Notes: generated from the letters alone by a model not told the origin. 64,000 bases of DNA from Pseudomonas sp. efr-133-TYG-5 (GCF_030209175.1 NZ_JARVSM010000001.1:248001-312000), one strand, 5' to 3'; positions 1 to 9,008 are shown, counted from the first letter of the stretch. Made by a program: numbers and translations.

Positions 1-119
1 CGCCGCACTTAAGCGAACGGCCACCGGCCTCCATGACTTTACCCGTGCGCCTGTCCCTGCAAGGGCGGCGTCCGGGCTAATCCCTCTTTTCAAGCTTTGC
101 CAAAAGGAGTTGTGTGCAG

Positions 120-1814
120 ATGATTTCCAATGTGAATCGATTGTCCCTGGCGGTCGGCATGGTCATCGCGACCCTGGTCGGCCAGGCCGTGGCAGCGCCT
201 GCGCCCTCGGAAAACGCCACGATCAATCTGATCCGCCTGCTGGTCGAGCAGGGCATTCTGAAGCAGGACAAGGCCGACGCGCTGATCGCCCAGGCCCAGA
301 ACGAGGCGGTCCAGGCCAGACAGGCGGCCTCGACCGCCGTCGCCGCCGGGCCGGTTGCCGCGCCTGGCGATGTGCGAGTGCAGTACGTACCGGCGGCCGT
401 GCGCGACCAGATCCGCGATCAGGTCAAGGCTGAAGTCATGGCCACCGCCAAGCAGGAAAACTGGGCCGCCCCCAACACCTTTCCGGACTGGGCTTCGCGC
501 ATCAGCTTCGACGGCGACATCCGCCTGCGCGATGAGTCGCGCTACTACTCGGGCAGCAACAGCAACGAGATCGTCGACTTCGCCAAGCTCAACAACAACG
601 GCCCGTACGATGTGAACCCGAACAGCAGCACCAGCCTGCCGCCGCTGCTCAACACCCGCGAAGACCGCGAAAACCTGTTCCGCCTTCGCGCGCGCCTGGG
701 CATGAAAGCGGTGATCTCGCCGGAATGGACCGCCGGCATTCGCATCGGCACCGGCTCGGACAACAACCCGGTGTCGACCACGCAGAACCTCGGCGGCGGC
801 TTCGCCAAGAAAGACATCTGGCTCGACCAGGGTTACCTGACCTGGAAGCCGACGGATGAGTTGACGCTGACCGGCGGGCGCTTCGCCAACCCGTTCATGT
901 CCACCGACATGCTTTACTCCAACGACCTCAACTTCGACGGCGTGGCGGCGATTTTCGACCACAAGCTCAGTCGCGACTGGGGCGTGTTCGGCACCGTTGG
1001 CGCGTTCCCGGTGGACTACACCAACGACACCACCAGCAGCAACGGCTTCGACAAGGAAGAAAGCGACAACAAGTGGCTGTACGGCGCGCAGGTCGGCGCC
1101 AAGTGGGCGATCAACAGCAACAACCGGGTCAAGGGTGCGCTGGCCTATTACCGCTTCGACGACATCGAGGGTCAGCGCTCCAGCCCCTGCGAACCGTGGG
1201 CCGGGGCGCCGGGCTGCGACAGCGACGGGACGCGCGCAGCGTTCATGCAGAAGGGTAACAGCGTGTTCCTGCTGCGCGACATCACGCCTAATCCGCTCAA
1301 CCCGACCACCACGCCGCAACCGCAATTCGTCGGCCTCGCGTCGGAGTTCAACCTGCTGGACCTGAACCTGGTGTGGGACGCCGATCTGCCGCAGGACTTC
1401 AAGTTGCGTACCCAGGGCAACTACATCCACAACCTCGGTTACGACGAGGGCGACATGCGCAAGCGTTCGGCCGGGCAACTGGTCAACAACCTCGACAGCA
1501 GCGGCGACATCGAAAGCGGCGCCAACGCATGGATGGTGCAGTTCACCCTCGGCAACGCGCTGGATCTGAAGAAGCAGGGCGACTGGAACCTGTTCGCCGG
1601 CTACAAGTACATCCAGCCGGACGCCTTGCCGGATGGCTTTAACGACTCGTCGTTCCACCTCGGCGGCACCAATGCCAAGGGCTACTTCCTCGGTGGCAAT
1701 TACGGTCTGGCGAAGAACGTCTATGCCACCGGCCGCTGGCTGAGCTCGGAAGCGGTGTACGGCGCGCCGTTCGACATCGACGTCCTGCAGCTTGAGATCA
1801 ATACGCGCTTCTAA
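120..1814 (+). CDS. putative outer-membrane porin (Putative_porin family)
   Basis: This 564-residue protein is predicted to form an outer-membrane beta-barrel channel. Residues 1-22 are a signal peptide ending in AVAA, followed by a charged helical stretch (about 30-70) with the heptad-like segment LIRLLVEQGILKQDKADALI, which is typical of the Putative_porin family. The rest is rich in alternating polar/hydrophobic strands, Gly, Asn and aromatic residues, and the protein ends in the terminal Phe (INTRF) recognised by the Bam machinery. I chose ATG 120. AGGAG at 105-109 lies 10 nt upstream, and GTG 114 is the alternative. It is first in a run of four plus-strand genes (porin, coiled-coil, YbjN-like, PpiC), which suggests a shared envelope function. 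Substrate is unknown. Confidence 0.85.
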   Translation: MISNVNRLSLAVGMVIATLVGQAVAAPAPSENATINLIRLLVEQGILKQDKADALIAQAQNEAVQARQAASTAVAAGPVAAPGDVRVQYVPAAVRDQIRDQVKAEVMATAKQENWAAPNTFPDWASRISFDGDIRLRDESRYYSGSNSNEIVDFAKLNNNGPYDVNPNSSTSLPPLLNTREDRENLFRLRARLGMKAVISPEWTAGIRIGTGSDNNPVSTTQNLGGGFAKKDIWLDQGYLTWKPTDELTLTGGRFANPFMSTDMLYSNDLNFDGVAAIFDHKLSRDWGVFGTVGAFPVDYTNDTTSSNGFDKEESDNKWLYGAQVGAKWAINSNNRVKGALAYYRFDDIEGQRSSPCEPWAGAPGCDSDGTRAAFMQKGNSVFLLRDITPNPLNPTTTPQPQFVGLASEFNLLDLNLVWDADLPQDFKLRTQGNYIHNLGYDEGDMRKRSAGQLVNNLDSSGDIESGANAWMVQFTLGNALDLKKQGDWNLFAGYKYIQPDALPDGFNDSSFHLGGTNAKGYFLGGNYGLAKNVYATGRWLSSEAVYGAPFDIDVLQLEINTRF

Positions 1815-1831
1815 GGCGCCGGGAGAGGGTT

Positions 1832-2461
1832 ATGAACATCCGCTTTTTATGGCTTGGGCTCGGCCTGCTGATCGCCACCGGAGCGAGCGCCGAGGGCATG
1901 GAGGAACGCCTGCGCACCCAGTTGCGCAGCACCACCCAGCAACTGCAGGCGCTGCAGAGTCAGCAGGCGCAGGCCAGTGCCGCGCAACTGGCGGCGCAGA
2001 ACGAGGCCAGGGCGGCACAGGCGCAGATCAAACAGTTGAGCGCCGAACTGGCCAAGGCCAAGGGCGTCGCCGAGCAACTGGCCGGGCAGCAGCAGAGCCT
2101 GCACAGCCAGGCCCAGGCGCAGGTGGCCGCCAGCAACGAGCAGATCGGCAAGTTCAAGAAAGCGTACGACGAGCTGTTGGTCATGGCCCGTGCCAAAGAG
2201 GCAGAACGGTCTAAGCTTCAGGCGCAATTGGCCGAACGTGACACACAAGTGCAGCAATGTTCGGTCAAGAATCAGCAGATGTATGGCGTGGCCAAGCAGA
2301 TTCTCACCGCCTACGAAAACATCGATGTGGCCGAGGTGATGAAGATCCGCCAGCCCTTCGCCGGCAGCGCCCGGGTCAAGTTCGACGAACTGGCCCAGGG
2401 CTTTGGCGACGAACTGTACAAGACACAATTCGATGCGCCGCAAGCGGCACTCGCACACTGA
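1832..2461 (+). CDS. periplasmic coiled-coil protein of unknown function
   Basis: This 209-residue protein has a signal peptide (residues 1-20, ending GASA) and then a long Ala/Gln/Glu-rich segment (about 23-135) with strong heptad character, so a periplasmic coiled coil is likely. The C-terminal third (after about 140) is less repetitive and has one Cys (QQCSVKNQQ). The start is preceded by GGGAGAGGG. It begins 17 nt after the porin stop, and its TGA overlaps the first in-frame ATG of the next gene. I do not recognise a defined family. The context suggests an accessory of the porin or of a trans-envelope complex, but that is inference. Confidence 0.75.
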   Translation: MNIRFLWLGLGLLIATGASAEGMEERLRTQLRSTTQQLQALQSQQAQASAAQLAAQNEARAAQAQIKQLSAELAKAKGVAEQLAGQQQSLHSQAQAQVAASNEQIGKFKKAYDELLVMARAKEAERSKLQAQLAERDTQVQQCSVKNQQMYGVAKQILTAYENIDVAEVMKIRQPFAGSARVKFDELAQGFGDELYKTQFDAPQAALAH

Positions 2462-2478
2462 TGAACAAGGAAGAACAC

Positions 2479-2943
2479 ATGACTCAATTGATCAGCCACG
2501 TATCCCCGCAATCGTTGACCGAAGTCCTGCAGGCTGCGGGTTATCGCGTCAACCAGACCGAACAGAACGGTATCGTGCAGTTGCTCAGCGCCAGCCAGGG
2601 CATCGGCTATGCGGTGCGTTTCGGCAACCCGGCGCAGGAGCAGGGCCGCTACGTCGACTTCACCTTCAGTTGCGCGCTGCGGGTGCAGGGTGAGTTGCCG
2701 GCGGGTGTGGCCGAACGCTGGAATGCCTCGCGGCGCTTCGCCCGGTTGTCGTTGCAGGGTGAGTTTCTGGTCATGGAAATGGATGTGGTCGTGGCGGCCG
2801 GGGTCAGCAACGATCACCTGCGCGGCAACCTCGAATTGTGGGATCGCCTGTTGCAGGAATTCATCGTCTACCTGCGTGACTTCACCCAGAACGCAGCAGC
2901 GGTGCCTGCGGCGCCGGTTGAGCAAGAGGAAGTCGCGCTGTGA
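2479..2943 (+). CDS. YbjN-domain protein
   Basis: This 154-residue cytoplasmic protein resembles the YbjN family (putative sensory transduction regulator, structurally a type III secretion chaperone-like fold). Typical features are the strand pattern around GIGYAVRFGNP, the FTFSCALRV segment, WNASRRFARL, and the acidic MDVVVAAGVSNDHLRGNLELWDRLLQEF helix. I prefer ATG 2479 because AAGGAAG sits 5 nt upstream of it. ATG 2461, overlapping the previous stop, is possible and would add six residues. The stop overlaps the GTG start of the next gene, so translation is probably coupled. In other bacteria YbjN proteins have loose stress or motility links. The role in this operon is unknown. Confidence 0.75.
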   Translation: MTQLISHVSPQSLTEVLQAAGYRVNQTEQNGIVQLLSASQGIGYAVRFGNPAQEQGRYVDFTFSCALRVQGELPAGVAERWNASRRFARLSLQGEFLVMEMDVVVAAGVSNDHLRGNLELWDRLLQEFIVYLRDFTQNAAAVPAAPVEQEEVAL

Positions 2944-3887
2944 AAAAGCCTGCCATAGTGATCAGCGCCGCTGCGGTGGCGTTGTTGGTGGTGGCCGTGG
3001 CGCTGGTGGTGCGACCGGGCAGCGACCCGGTCGCCGCCCAGCAGCCGGCGCCGGTGGTGGCGGCCAGCAGCGGGCCGGCGGTGGCGCGCCTGGGTAATCA
3101 GCAGGTGTCGCCGGAAGAACTGCAGGCCTTGCTGGCGACCGTTGCGCCGGCAACTGGCGAGCAGCTGCGCGGCAACCGTGAGGCCCTGGAGCGCTGGCTG
3201 CGTACGCGCCTGGCCGAGAAGGCCGTGCTCGAGCAGGCCGACGCACAAGGCTGGGCGCAGCGGCCGGAGGTCGTGCGACAAACCCGGGCGGCCACCGAAC
3301 AGATTGTCTTCCGTGATTACCTGCGCTCGGTCAGCCAGGTGCCGGCGGATTATCCGAGTGCGGCAGAGTTGCAACAGGCCTACGACGCTGGCAAGGCCAA
3401 CTGGCAGACGCCGGCGCTGTATCGGGTCAGCCAGATTTTTCTCGCTGCGAGCGATGCTCCAAGCCTGGAGGCGGCACGCAAACAGGCCATCGAGTTGAGC
3501 AAGAAGGCGCAGGCGGCGCCGGGGGAATTTGCCGCACTGGCGAGCCAGTATTCACAGGACCGCGTCACCGCCGAGCGTGGCGGCGACAGCGGTCTGCAAC
3601 CGTTGCAGCAGTGGGTGCCGGAAGTGCGTGGCGCTGTGGCGAAGTTGAAAGTCGGCGCGGTGTCCGAACCGGTGCAGAGCGCTGCCGGATTCCACGTGAT
3701 CAAACTCACCGAGCAGCAACCGGCGCGCACCGCGACCCTTGACGAGCTGCGCGACCAACTGACCCAGGCCCTGCGTGCCCAGCGTCAGGAACAGATTGCC
3801 CAGGCTTATCTGGATGGCATGCTCAACACCGCGACACTGAGTATCGATGGGGCTGAGCTCAACAAGGTGCTGGAGGAAAAACGCTAA
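2940..3887 (+). CDS. PpiC/parvulin-type peptidyl-prolyl cis-trans isomerase
   Basis: This 315-residue protein has an N-terminal hydrophobic segment (residues 5-26), either an uncleaved anchor or a signal, followed by a SurA-like N domain with the motif LRTRLAEKAVLEQA. A parvulin (PpiC) domain lies at about residues 155-260, with RVSQIFLA, FAALASQYSQD, GGDSGLQPLQQ and AAGFHVIKLTEQ, the usual core of rotamase proteins. It should catalyse prolyl isomerisation and assist folding of exported proteins. The start is GTG 2940, which overlaps the TGA of the YbjN-like gene. As the last gene of the porin operon it may serve the porin made by the first gene (inference). A REPIN follows, not a classical terminator. 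Confidence 0.88.
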   Translation: MKKPAIVISAAAVALLVVAVALVVRPGSDPVAAQQPAPVVAASSGPAVARLGNQQVSPEELQALLATVAPATGEQLRGNREALERWLRTRLAEKAVLEQADAQGWAQRPEVVRQTRAATEQIVFRDYLRSVSQVPADYPSAAELQQAYDAGKANWQTPALYRVSQIFLAASDAPSLEAARKQAIELSKKAQAAPGEFAALASQYSQDRVTAERGGDSGLQPLQQWVPEVRGAVAKLKVGAVSEPVQSAAGFHVIKLTEQQPARTATLDELRDQLTQALRAQRQEQIAQAYLDGMLNTATLSIDGAELNKVLEEKR

Positions 3888-3909
3888 TTCAGATCCGCCA
3901 CTGAACGCT

Positions 3910-3998
3910 TGTGGGAGCTGGCTTGCCAGCGATGGCTGTGTGTCAGTCACAGAGATGTGGGATGTGCTGGCCTCACCGCTGGCAAGCCAGCTCCCACA
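3910..3998. repeat. REPIN (inverted pair of REP elements, GTGGGAGCTGG class)
   Basis: TGTGGGAGCTGGCTTGCCAG at 3910 and its inverted partner CTGGCAAGCCAGCTCCCACA ending at 3998 flank a short loop. This is the two-REP doublet typical of the P. fluorescens group. It lies between the PpiC gene and the LysR gene. Confidence 0.9.
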
Positions 3999-4074
3999 CG
4001 GTCCTGCGGCGGGATCAGAAAGAGTTGAAAGTGCCGGTAGCCATCAAGATACAGAGATCGACAGGGAGTCATCG

Positions 4075-5052
4075 ATGTCATTCACCGAACCCGCAGGACG
4101 ACAGGGCAGCGCCGATTACCGCTGGCCGCAGGACAAGGGCGAGCCCTGGCTGGCGCAGGCGGCGACGCTCGACAGCGAGGTCGCGCAATACTTTCTGGTC
4201 AGCGCCCGCTGCGGCTGTTTCATGCAGGCCGCGCGCAGCCTCAATGTGCGTTCGACCTTGTTGCGCAAACAACTGGCGCAGCTCGAACAGCAACTCAAGC
4301 GCGCGCTGTTCAGCTTCCAGGGCAGCGCGTTGAGCCTGACCCGCGAAGGCCAGCAATTGCAGGCGCAACTGATCGCCCTGGCCCACGAACGCAAATTGCC
4401 GGTGATCGAGCAACCGCTGGTGCGCCTGGCCGTGGCCGAGTCGATCCTGCATGACATCCTGGGCCGCGACCTGATCGCTTTGCTGCGGCGCAACGCCAGT
4501 TTGCGCCTGGAGATCATCGCCCTCGACAGCGAACTGGCCCTGCATGCGGTCAGCGCCGACGTGGTGCTGTGGCTGGCGCACGGCGACACCCCGCATCCAG
4601 GCCCGGCCTTCGCCACCAGTGAGCCGCAACGCCTGGCCCGGCTCGACTACCTGCCACACATCGCCAAACGCTATTCGCGTGTCACCGCACGCCCGGAAAG
4701 CGCCGACGACCTCACCGATTTCATGCTGGTGCAGTGGGAACACGACCGCCGCATCGACAGCTTTCGTCCGTGGAACCAACTGGTCGACCAACGCCTGGCC
4801 GGCGTGGTGCAGATGCAGTCCTACGAGCTGATGCTGGAGATGATCCGTTGCAGCGCCTGCATCGGCCTGCTGCCGATGTACATGAGCCGTTTCGATCGCG
4901 GGTTGGTGGCCTTGCCGGGGTTGTTCGACGAGCCGATGCAGTTGCAGGCGTGGCTGGCGGTGAATGCCGAGTCGCAGCAAACGGCGGAGGTACAGACGCT
5001 GGTGGAGTTGATTCGACGCACGTTCAGTGAGCGGGCAGAGTGGTTTGAATAA
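4075..5052 (+). CDS. LysR-family transcriptional regulator
   Basis: This 325-residue protein has an N-terminal winged helix-turn-helix of LysR type at about residues 36-95: QYFLVSARCGCFMQAARSL, then STLLRKQLAQLEQQLKRALF, then LSLTREG. A substrate-binding domain follows from about residue 110 (LVRLAVAES onwards), with the LPMYMSRFDRGLVALPG element common in the second lobe. ATG 4075 has AGGGAG nine nt upstream; the reading frame is open much further upstream but runs through the REPIN. The DNA-binding segment starts unusually late, after a 35-residue polar leader. The effector and target are unknown. No divergent partner gene is present; the neighbours are co-directional. Confidence 0.85.
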   Translation: MSFTEPAGRQGSADYRWPQDKGEPWLAQAATLDSEVAQYFLVSARCGCFMQAARSLNVRSTLLRKQLAQLEQQLKRALFSFQGSALSLTREGQQLQAQLIALAHERKLPVIEQPLVRLAVAESILHDILGRDLIALLRRNASLRLEIIALDSELALHAVSADVVLWLAHGDTPHPGPAFATSEPQRLARLDYLPHIAKRYSRVTARPESADDLTDFMLVQWEHDRRIDSFRPWNQLVDQRLAGVVQMQSYELMLEMIRCSACIGLLPMYMSRFDRGLVALPGLFDEPMQLQAWLAVNAESQQTAEVQTLVELIRRTFSERAEWFE

Positions 5053-5232
5053 CCGGGAAAAGCTCACCGCCGCCCATTCGCGCTGATACACAAGCTCTGC
5101 AGGCGCTGCCGCGGGCCGCAAAGGTTTCCTCGCAACGCCGGCGGTCTTCGTTGATGAAAAGCGCAGGCTGGCGAGCCGGGTGAACTCCGGTTTAGAGTGG
5201 TCGGCCACGCACTGATCCAGGAGGGATCTTTC

Positions 5233-5751
5233 ATGCCTGAGCACACGCCCGCCATTCACCTCGAACGCTACAGCGAATCCCACGTCGAAGGCGTCACCGC
5301 CCTGTACAACGACCCCGCCGTGGCGCGCCAGGTACTGCAAATGCCGTTTCAGTCTGCCGAGATCTGGCGCCAGCGGGTGCTGGCCGACAACGAGCGCGCG
5401 GTGAAACTGGTGGCCCTGCACCAGGGCCAGGTGATCGGGCACCTGGGGCTCGAGGCCTATTCGCGCATCCGCCGCAGCCATGCCGGCAGTCTCGGCATGG
5501 GCGTGGCGGTGGCGTGGCAGGGCAAGGGCGTGGGGTCGACGTTGATGGCGGCGGCGCTGGAGGTGGCCGACAACTGGATGAACCTGCACCGGCTCGAACT
5601 CACGGTGTACGCCGACAACGCGGCAGCCATCGGCCTCTATCGCAAGTACGGCTTCGAGGACGAAGGGCTGTTCCGCGACTACGCCGTGCGCGACGGGCAG
5701 TGGGTCGACACCCTGAGCATGGCGCGCCTGCGCCGTTCGCCCAAGGCCTGA
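5233..5751 (+). CDS. GNAT N-acetyltransferase, YhhY/AaaT-like
   Basis: This 172-residue acetyltransferase aligns by eye with E. coli YhhY (amino-acid N-acetyltransferase) along its length. Shared landmarks are VIGHLGL, the RRSHAGSLGMGVAVAWQGKG acetyl-CoA loop (residues about 84-103), DNWMNLHRLELTV, and DNAAAIGLYRKYGFEDEG. It should transfer acetyl from acetyl-CoA to a small amine substrate in the cytoplasm. ATG 5233 follows GGAGGGATCTTTC, a good ribosome binding site. It stands alone and is followed by a strong hairpin. Confidence 0.88.
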   Translation: MPEHTPAIHLERYSESHVEGVTALYNDPAVARQVLQMPFQSAEIWRQRVLADNERAVKLVALHQGQVIGHLGLEAYSRIRRSHAGSLGMGVAVAWQGKGVGSTLMAAALEVADNWMNLHRLELTVYADNAAAIGLYRKYGFEDEGLFRDYAVRDGQWVDTLSMARLRRSPKA

Positions 5752-5757
5752 GGCGGT

Positions 5758-5783
5758 CGCCCGGAGCGCGAAAGCTCCGGGCG
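5758..5783. terminator. hairpin terminator between convergent genes
   Basis: The arms CGCCCGGAGC and GCTCCGGGCG form a perfect 10-bp GC-rich stem around the loop GCGAAA. It lies between the GNAT stop (5751) and the stop of the convergent lipoprotein gene (5788), so it can serve both. No strong T-tract follows on the plus strand. Confidence 0.75.
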
Positions 5784-5787
5784 CTGC

Positions 5788-6717
5788 TTATTGGCTGACG
5801 GCCTGATCGGCCGCCGCATAGGTGAATTTCGCCGCGCCCGCGGCACTGGTCGCCGGTGTCAGGCCGATGATCGGCACGATGATTTTCGGGTTGGTCGAGT
5901 TGTAGAAATCCCGCTGGTTGTACTGCGCATCCGCGAGCCCGGCATTGGTGCCGCCCGTGATGTAGAAAAACGCCATGATCGGAAAGGTGTTCGGATTGCG
6001 CGAAGCCCAGGTCTTGATCAGGATTTCGTTATGGCCGTTGAACCCGTTGGCACCGCGCAGCAGTTTGCCGCGCACCGATTGGTAAAACGCCGGGCCGGCC
6101 AATGCGTTGCGCTCGTCACGGATATCAAATCCGCACTGGCGCAGGTTGGGATTGCCGCCGGCAATGTTCCACACCGCCAGCCACTGTTCGGCGGTGCTGA
6201 CGTTGGCGTCCTGGCACAACTGGCTCTGCGCCGGATAGGACGGATGGGCCACGCAGACGGCGGTTTCACTGCGGTGCCAGCTCCAGGCATCCTCGGGGTA
6301 GGCGCACAGATAATCGAGGTCTTCCTTGTCGCGCGGTGCCTCGAAAATCGGATAGAGGATGTAGCCATTGCCGTTGCCCCAGGCGAGGCGGCCGAAGTTG
6401 GCGTCCTGGCGCAGATAGGAGAACGAAACGCCGCCACTTTTCACCGACGTCGGGCTCGGGTCCCAGACCTTGTACTGATTGACCGGATCTTTCACCGTGA
6501 CCCGCAGCGTCACACCCGAACAGAGAAATGCCGGTTGCGAGTCGGAGTTGTTGCAGTTGGGAAACTGCCGCTCGTACAAGGTGTTGAGCTGGGCAGCGAT
6601 GGTGGGTCCATCGAGCACCTGCGCGCCGTTGACGCCGGTGCCTGGCGGTGGCGTCGGTGTGGTCTGGGCACATCCCAGCAGCAGTGTGAACAGCAGTGAA
6701 GCGATGGTCTTACGCAT
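5788..6717 (-). CDS. halovibrin-like secreted lipoprotein
   Basis: This 309-residue protein starts with a lipoprotein signal: MRKTIASLLFTLLLGC gives the lipobox LLGC with Cys16. The mature part is Cys-rich and contains FLCSGVTLRV, SPTSVKSGGVSFSYLRQDA, LAWGNGNGYILYPIFEAP, CAYPEDAWSW, CGFDIRD and LADAQYNQRDFYN. I recall this pattern from proteins annotated as halovibrin (HvnA/HvnC-like) in Vibrio and Pseudomonas; the founding halovibrins were described as secreted ADP-ribosyl/NAD-glycohydrolase enzymes. The catalytic assignment is therefore from memory and unverified. ATG 6717 follows AGGGTCAGGGAC; an in-frame TTG at 6735 is rejected. It is 47 bp downstream of the Ig-like gene on the same strand, so the two are probably co-transcribed. 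Confidence 0.7.
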   Translation of the reverse strand: MRKTIASLLFTLLLGCAQTTPTPPPGTGVNGAQVLDGPTIAAQLNTLYERQFPNCNNSDSQPAFLCSGVTLRVTVKDPVNQYKVWDPSPTSVKSGGVSFSYLRQDANFGRLAWGNGNGYILYPIFEAPRDKEDLDYLCAYPEDAWSWHRSETAVCVAHPSYPAQSQLCQDANVSTAEQWLAVWNIAGGNPNLRQCGFDIRDERNALAGPAFYQSVRGKLLRGANGFNGHNEILIKTWASRNPNTFPIMAFFYITGGTNAGLADAQYNQRDFYNSTNPKIIVPIIGLTPATSAAGAAKFTYAAADQAVSQ

Positions 6718-6764
6718 GTCCCTGACCCTCTTCAATCATCGACGTCCTGTTGAAAAGCGGCGGC

Positions 6765-8135
6765 TCAGAGGGTGACCCGCAGATACCAGGAAAAGATGAT
6801 CGGTTCGGCTGTACCCGTGCGCTTGAGGGTGAAATTGAACAGACCGGGCTTGCCCTTGTTGCTGCTGATCCAGGTCGGCGGAACCGAGACATCGGTGTAG
6901 GAGGATTGGGTGATGGGAAACTCCTCGCTGTTGTAACGGTTGGTGTCAACCTGCAGCGAAATGCGTACCGAGTAGGGCGCTTCGAGCAACGGGTAATAAA
7001 CCCTGAGGTTGGTTTTGTCGCCGTTGAGCGTGGGTTGCGCAAGGTGGTGTTTCTGCGCGGTGATCGACAGATCCAGATCATCCGATTCGTAGGTGTTGGG
7101 ATCGCCGGGAATCTCCACGGTGTAAACAATTTCCGCCTTGCTGCCGGTGCAGTCGATCACCTCACTGCGCGGCACCAGGAACGTCAACGTCTCTCCGGCA
7201 TACTGGACGGTCTGGATCGGCGTGGGGTAGGTAGTGGCGCGCCCACGCCAGTAGACCTTGACCGTATGCCCCTTGACGGAACCGGTGTAGGCCACCTTCA
7301 CCGTGGCGTGATCGCTGTAGTAGAAGTCCTTGACGAAATTCAGTATGGCACCGCCGCCTTCCTTGGCCTCTTCCACCTTGGGCTTGAACAGATCCAGCAC
7401 CGGTTTGCGCACATGCACGTCGAGGCTGGTGGTTGCTGACCAGATAGCCTGCGGCCCGGTGGAGTTGCCCAGTAGATCAACCACCCGGAACCGAATGGCG
7501 AAACGCGGGTTGTCCTGCCAGAAGTCAGCGGCGAGCAGCTTCAACGTCACGCTGCCGGCGGCGGCCTCCGTTGCGCTGACGGTATGTGTGCGGGGGCGGC
7601 TGTCCAGATCGAGGGTAATGACATCCTGCGCGCGCATGTAGGTGTAGCGCAGGGTGATGTCCACGCCTTGCGCGGCGCGGGTGGCATCCACGCCGTTGGC
7701 GATGACGTCGGCGGGCAGGGTCATGGTCAGGCTCGGATTGTCCCCGCTGCCGGGTACGTCGCCACCGGGGCGCGGCCGATGAACAAGGGCCTTGAGTGGT
7801 TTGGAGGATTCAGGGGTTGACTGGCTATACCGCAGGACCCGCAGCACCAGTGCGTTGACACCATCGTTGAGAAAGGCGTCCGGCAGGTCCATGGTGAAGG
7901 TCTTGTCCTCTTCACCCGGCTGGATGGTTTTGCGCGCCGCGGGGGTATCCGAACCATTGAGCAGCAGTTCGGCAGAGTCATACTTGCTCATTTCCTGCCA
8001 CGGGTCGACCACGATGGGCAGATGCTGGTTGACCAGCAGGGACAGGGGCACGCCGCAGTCGGGGCTGTCGGGATGGGTAATCGGTCTGATCCAGCCGGGA
8101 ATGATCACCGGGTAAATAATGAAGGGGCTGTTCAT
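6765..8135 (-). CDS. protein with repeated Ig-like beta-sandwich segments, unknown function
   Basis: This 456-residue protein has no signal peptide or membrane segment. It seems to consist of four or five beta-sandwich modules of about 100 residues, with recurring patterns such as ALVLRVLRYS, VDITLRYTYM, ATVKVAYTG and YSVRISLQVDTN, each flanked by proline/glycine turns. The N-terminus (MNSPFIIYPVIIPGW) is hydrophobic but lacks a cleavage site. ATG 8135 has AGGAG eight nt upstream. It precedes the halovibrin-like lipoprotein gene. I know similar proteins only as hypothetical proteins of Pseudomonas. A carbohydrate- or surface-binding role is plausible from fold alone, without direct evidence. 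Confidence 0.65.
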   Translation of the reverse strand: MNSPFIIYPVIIPGWIRPITHPDSPDCGVPLSLLVNQHLPIVVDPWQEMSKYDSAELLLNGSDTPAARKTIQPGEEDKTFTMDLPDAFLNDGVNALVLRVLRYSQSTPESSKPLKALVHRPRPGGDVPGSGDNPSLTMTLPADVIANGVDATRAAQGVDITLRYTYMRAQDVITLDLDSRPRTHTVSATEAAAGSVTLKLLAADFWQDNPRFAIRFRVVDLLGNSTGPQAIWSATTSLDVHVRKPVLDLFKPKVEEAKEGGGAILNFVKDFYYSDHATVKVAYTGSVKGHTVKVYWRGRATTYPTPIQTVQYAGETLTFLVPRSEVIDCTGSKAEIVYTVEIPGDPNTYESDDLDLSITAQKHHLAQPTLNGDKTNLRVYYPLLEAPYSVRISLQVDTNRYNSEEFPITQSSYTDVSVPPTWISSNKGKPGLFNFTLKRTGTAEPIIFSWYLRVTL

Positions 8136-8356
8136 CGCATGCGCTCCTGGTGTCTGTGCTGCTTAGGGATGCCTGCAATCAAACACCTCGATGAAAAGCG
8201 TGCCTACTGTCAGATCTGACAGGTGCACCGGGGATTTTTGTACCGTTGGTCGTTTTTCCGCTGATTGACGATATCGCGCAGCGTTAGTCGTACGCCGTCA
8301 CGCTGAACCTGCCATGATCGATCTTCGCGGCACCGCGTTTCATCGAGGACCTTGCA

Positions 8357-8848
8357 ATGGACGATGTACAGCAATTGGGCGAGATGCTTCGTCACTACGC
8401 CGAAAGCGAAGCGCACAAGAAACAGCTGTTCGAGACGCAGTCAGCAGCGTGGGCTTCGCGGATCACCGAGTTGTTCGGGCAGATCCAGCAATGGCTGGAA
8501 CCGGTGCAGGCGCCGCATCTGCTGGAGGTGAACCGCGAGCCCTATGTCGCCTCTGGCCCGAGCACACCGGTGGAAACCTCGACCTTCAAGACTGAAAAGC
8601 TGAGCATCGTGATCGCCGGCAAACCGGTGGAGTTCGTCCCGGATGTGATGGGCAGCGGCGGGCAGATTTCGCTGGCGGTGATGGGGCTGACGGCGGCGCG
8701 CTACGGCAGTATTTCCCTGGTCGGCCTGACGAACGGCGAGTGGCAGTGGCGCAAGACCAATGGCTTGAAAGACCCGGACACCTTTGTATTTGACGCAAAC
8801 TTTCTGGCGCAGCAGCTGCAGGGGTTGATTCCGCGCGAGCGTGTTTGA
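8357..8848 (+). CDS. hypothetical protein
   Basis: This 163-residue soluble protein has an N-terminal helix with heptad character (residues 1-45, MLRHYAESEAHKKQLFETQS then ITELFGQIQQWLEP). After it comes a small beta-rich domain (KLSIVIAGKPVEFVPDVM, ISLAVMG, YGSISLVGLTNGEWQWRK). GAGG lies 9 nt upstream of ATG 8357. It is divergent from the Ig-like gene and convergent with the small gene at 9027. I do not recognise the family. Confidence 0.65.
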   Translation: MDDVQQLGEMLRHYAESEAHKKQLFETQSAAWASRITELFGQIQQWLEPVQAPHLLEVNREPYVASGPSTPVETSTFKTEKLSIVIAGKPVEFVPDVMGSGGQISLAVMGLTAARYGSISLVGLTNGEWQWRKTNGLKDPDTFVFDANFLAQQLQGLIPRERV

Positions 8849-8972
8849 GATCAAGAGTCCCCCTGACCCTGACCGCCCCCAAGGAAGAGAGGGGACCGAT
8901 CGGCATGTCTCGCAAAGGCTGGGGTCGACTCGCGCTCTCAGGTCGATGCAACCGGAACAGACACTCGGTCGG

Positions 8973-9008
8973 CTCCCTCTCCCTCAGGCAGAGGGCTAGG
9001 GTGAGGGC
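8973..9008. repeat. short palindromic repeat of the CCCTCTCCCTCA class
   Basis: CTCCCTCTCCCTCAGGCAGAGGGCTAGG and the following GTGAGGG form an imperfect hairpin. This dispersed intergenic sequence is common in Pseudomonas genomes. It lies between convergent genes and may also act as a terminator. Confidence 0.55.
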
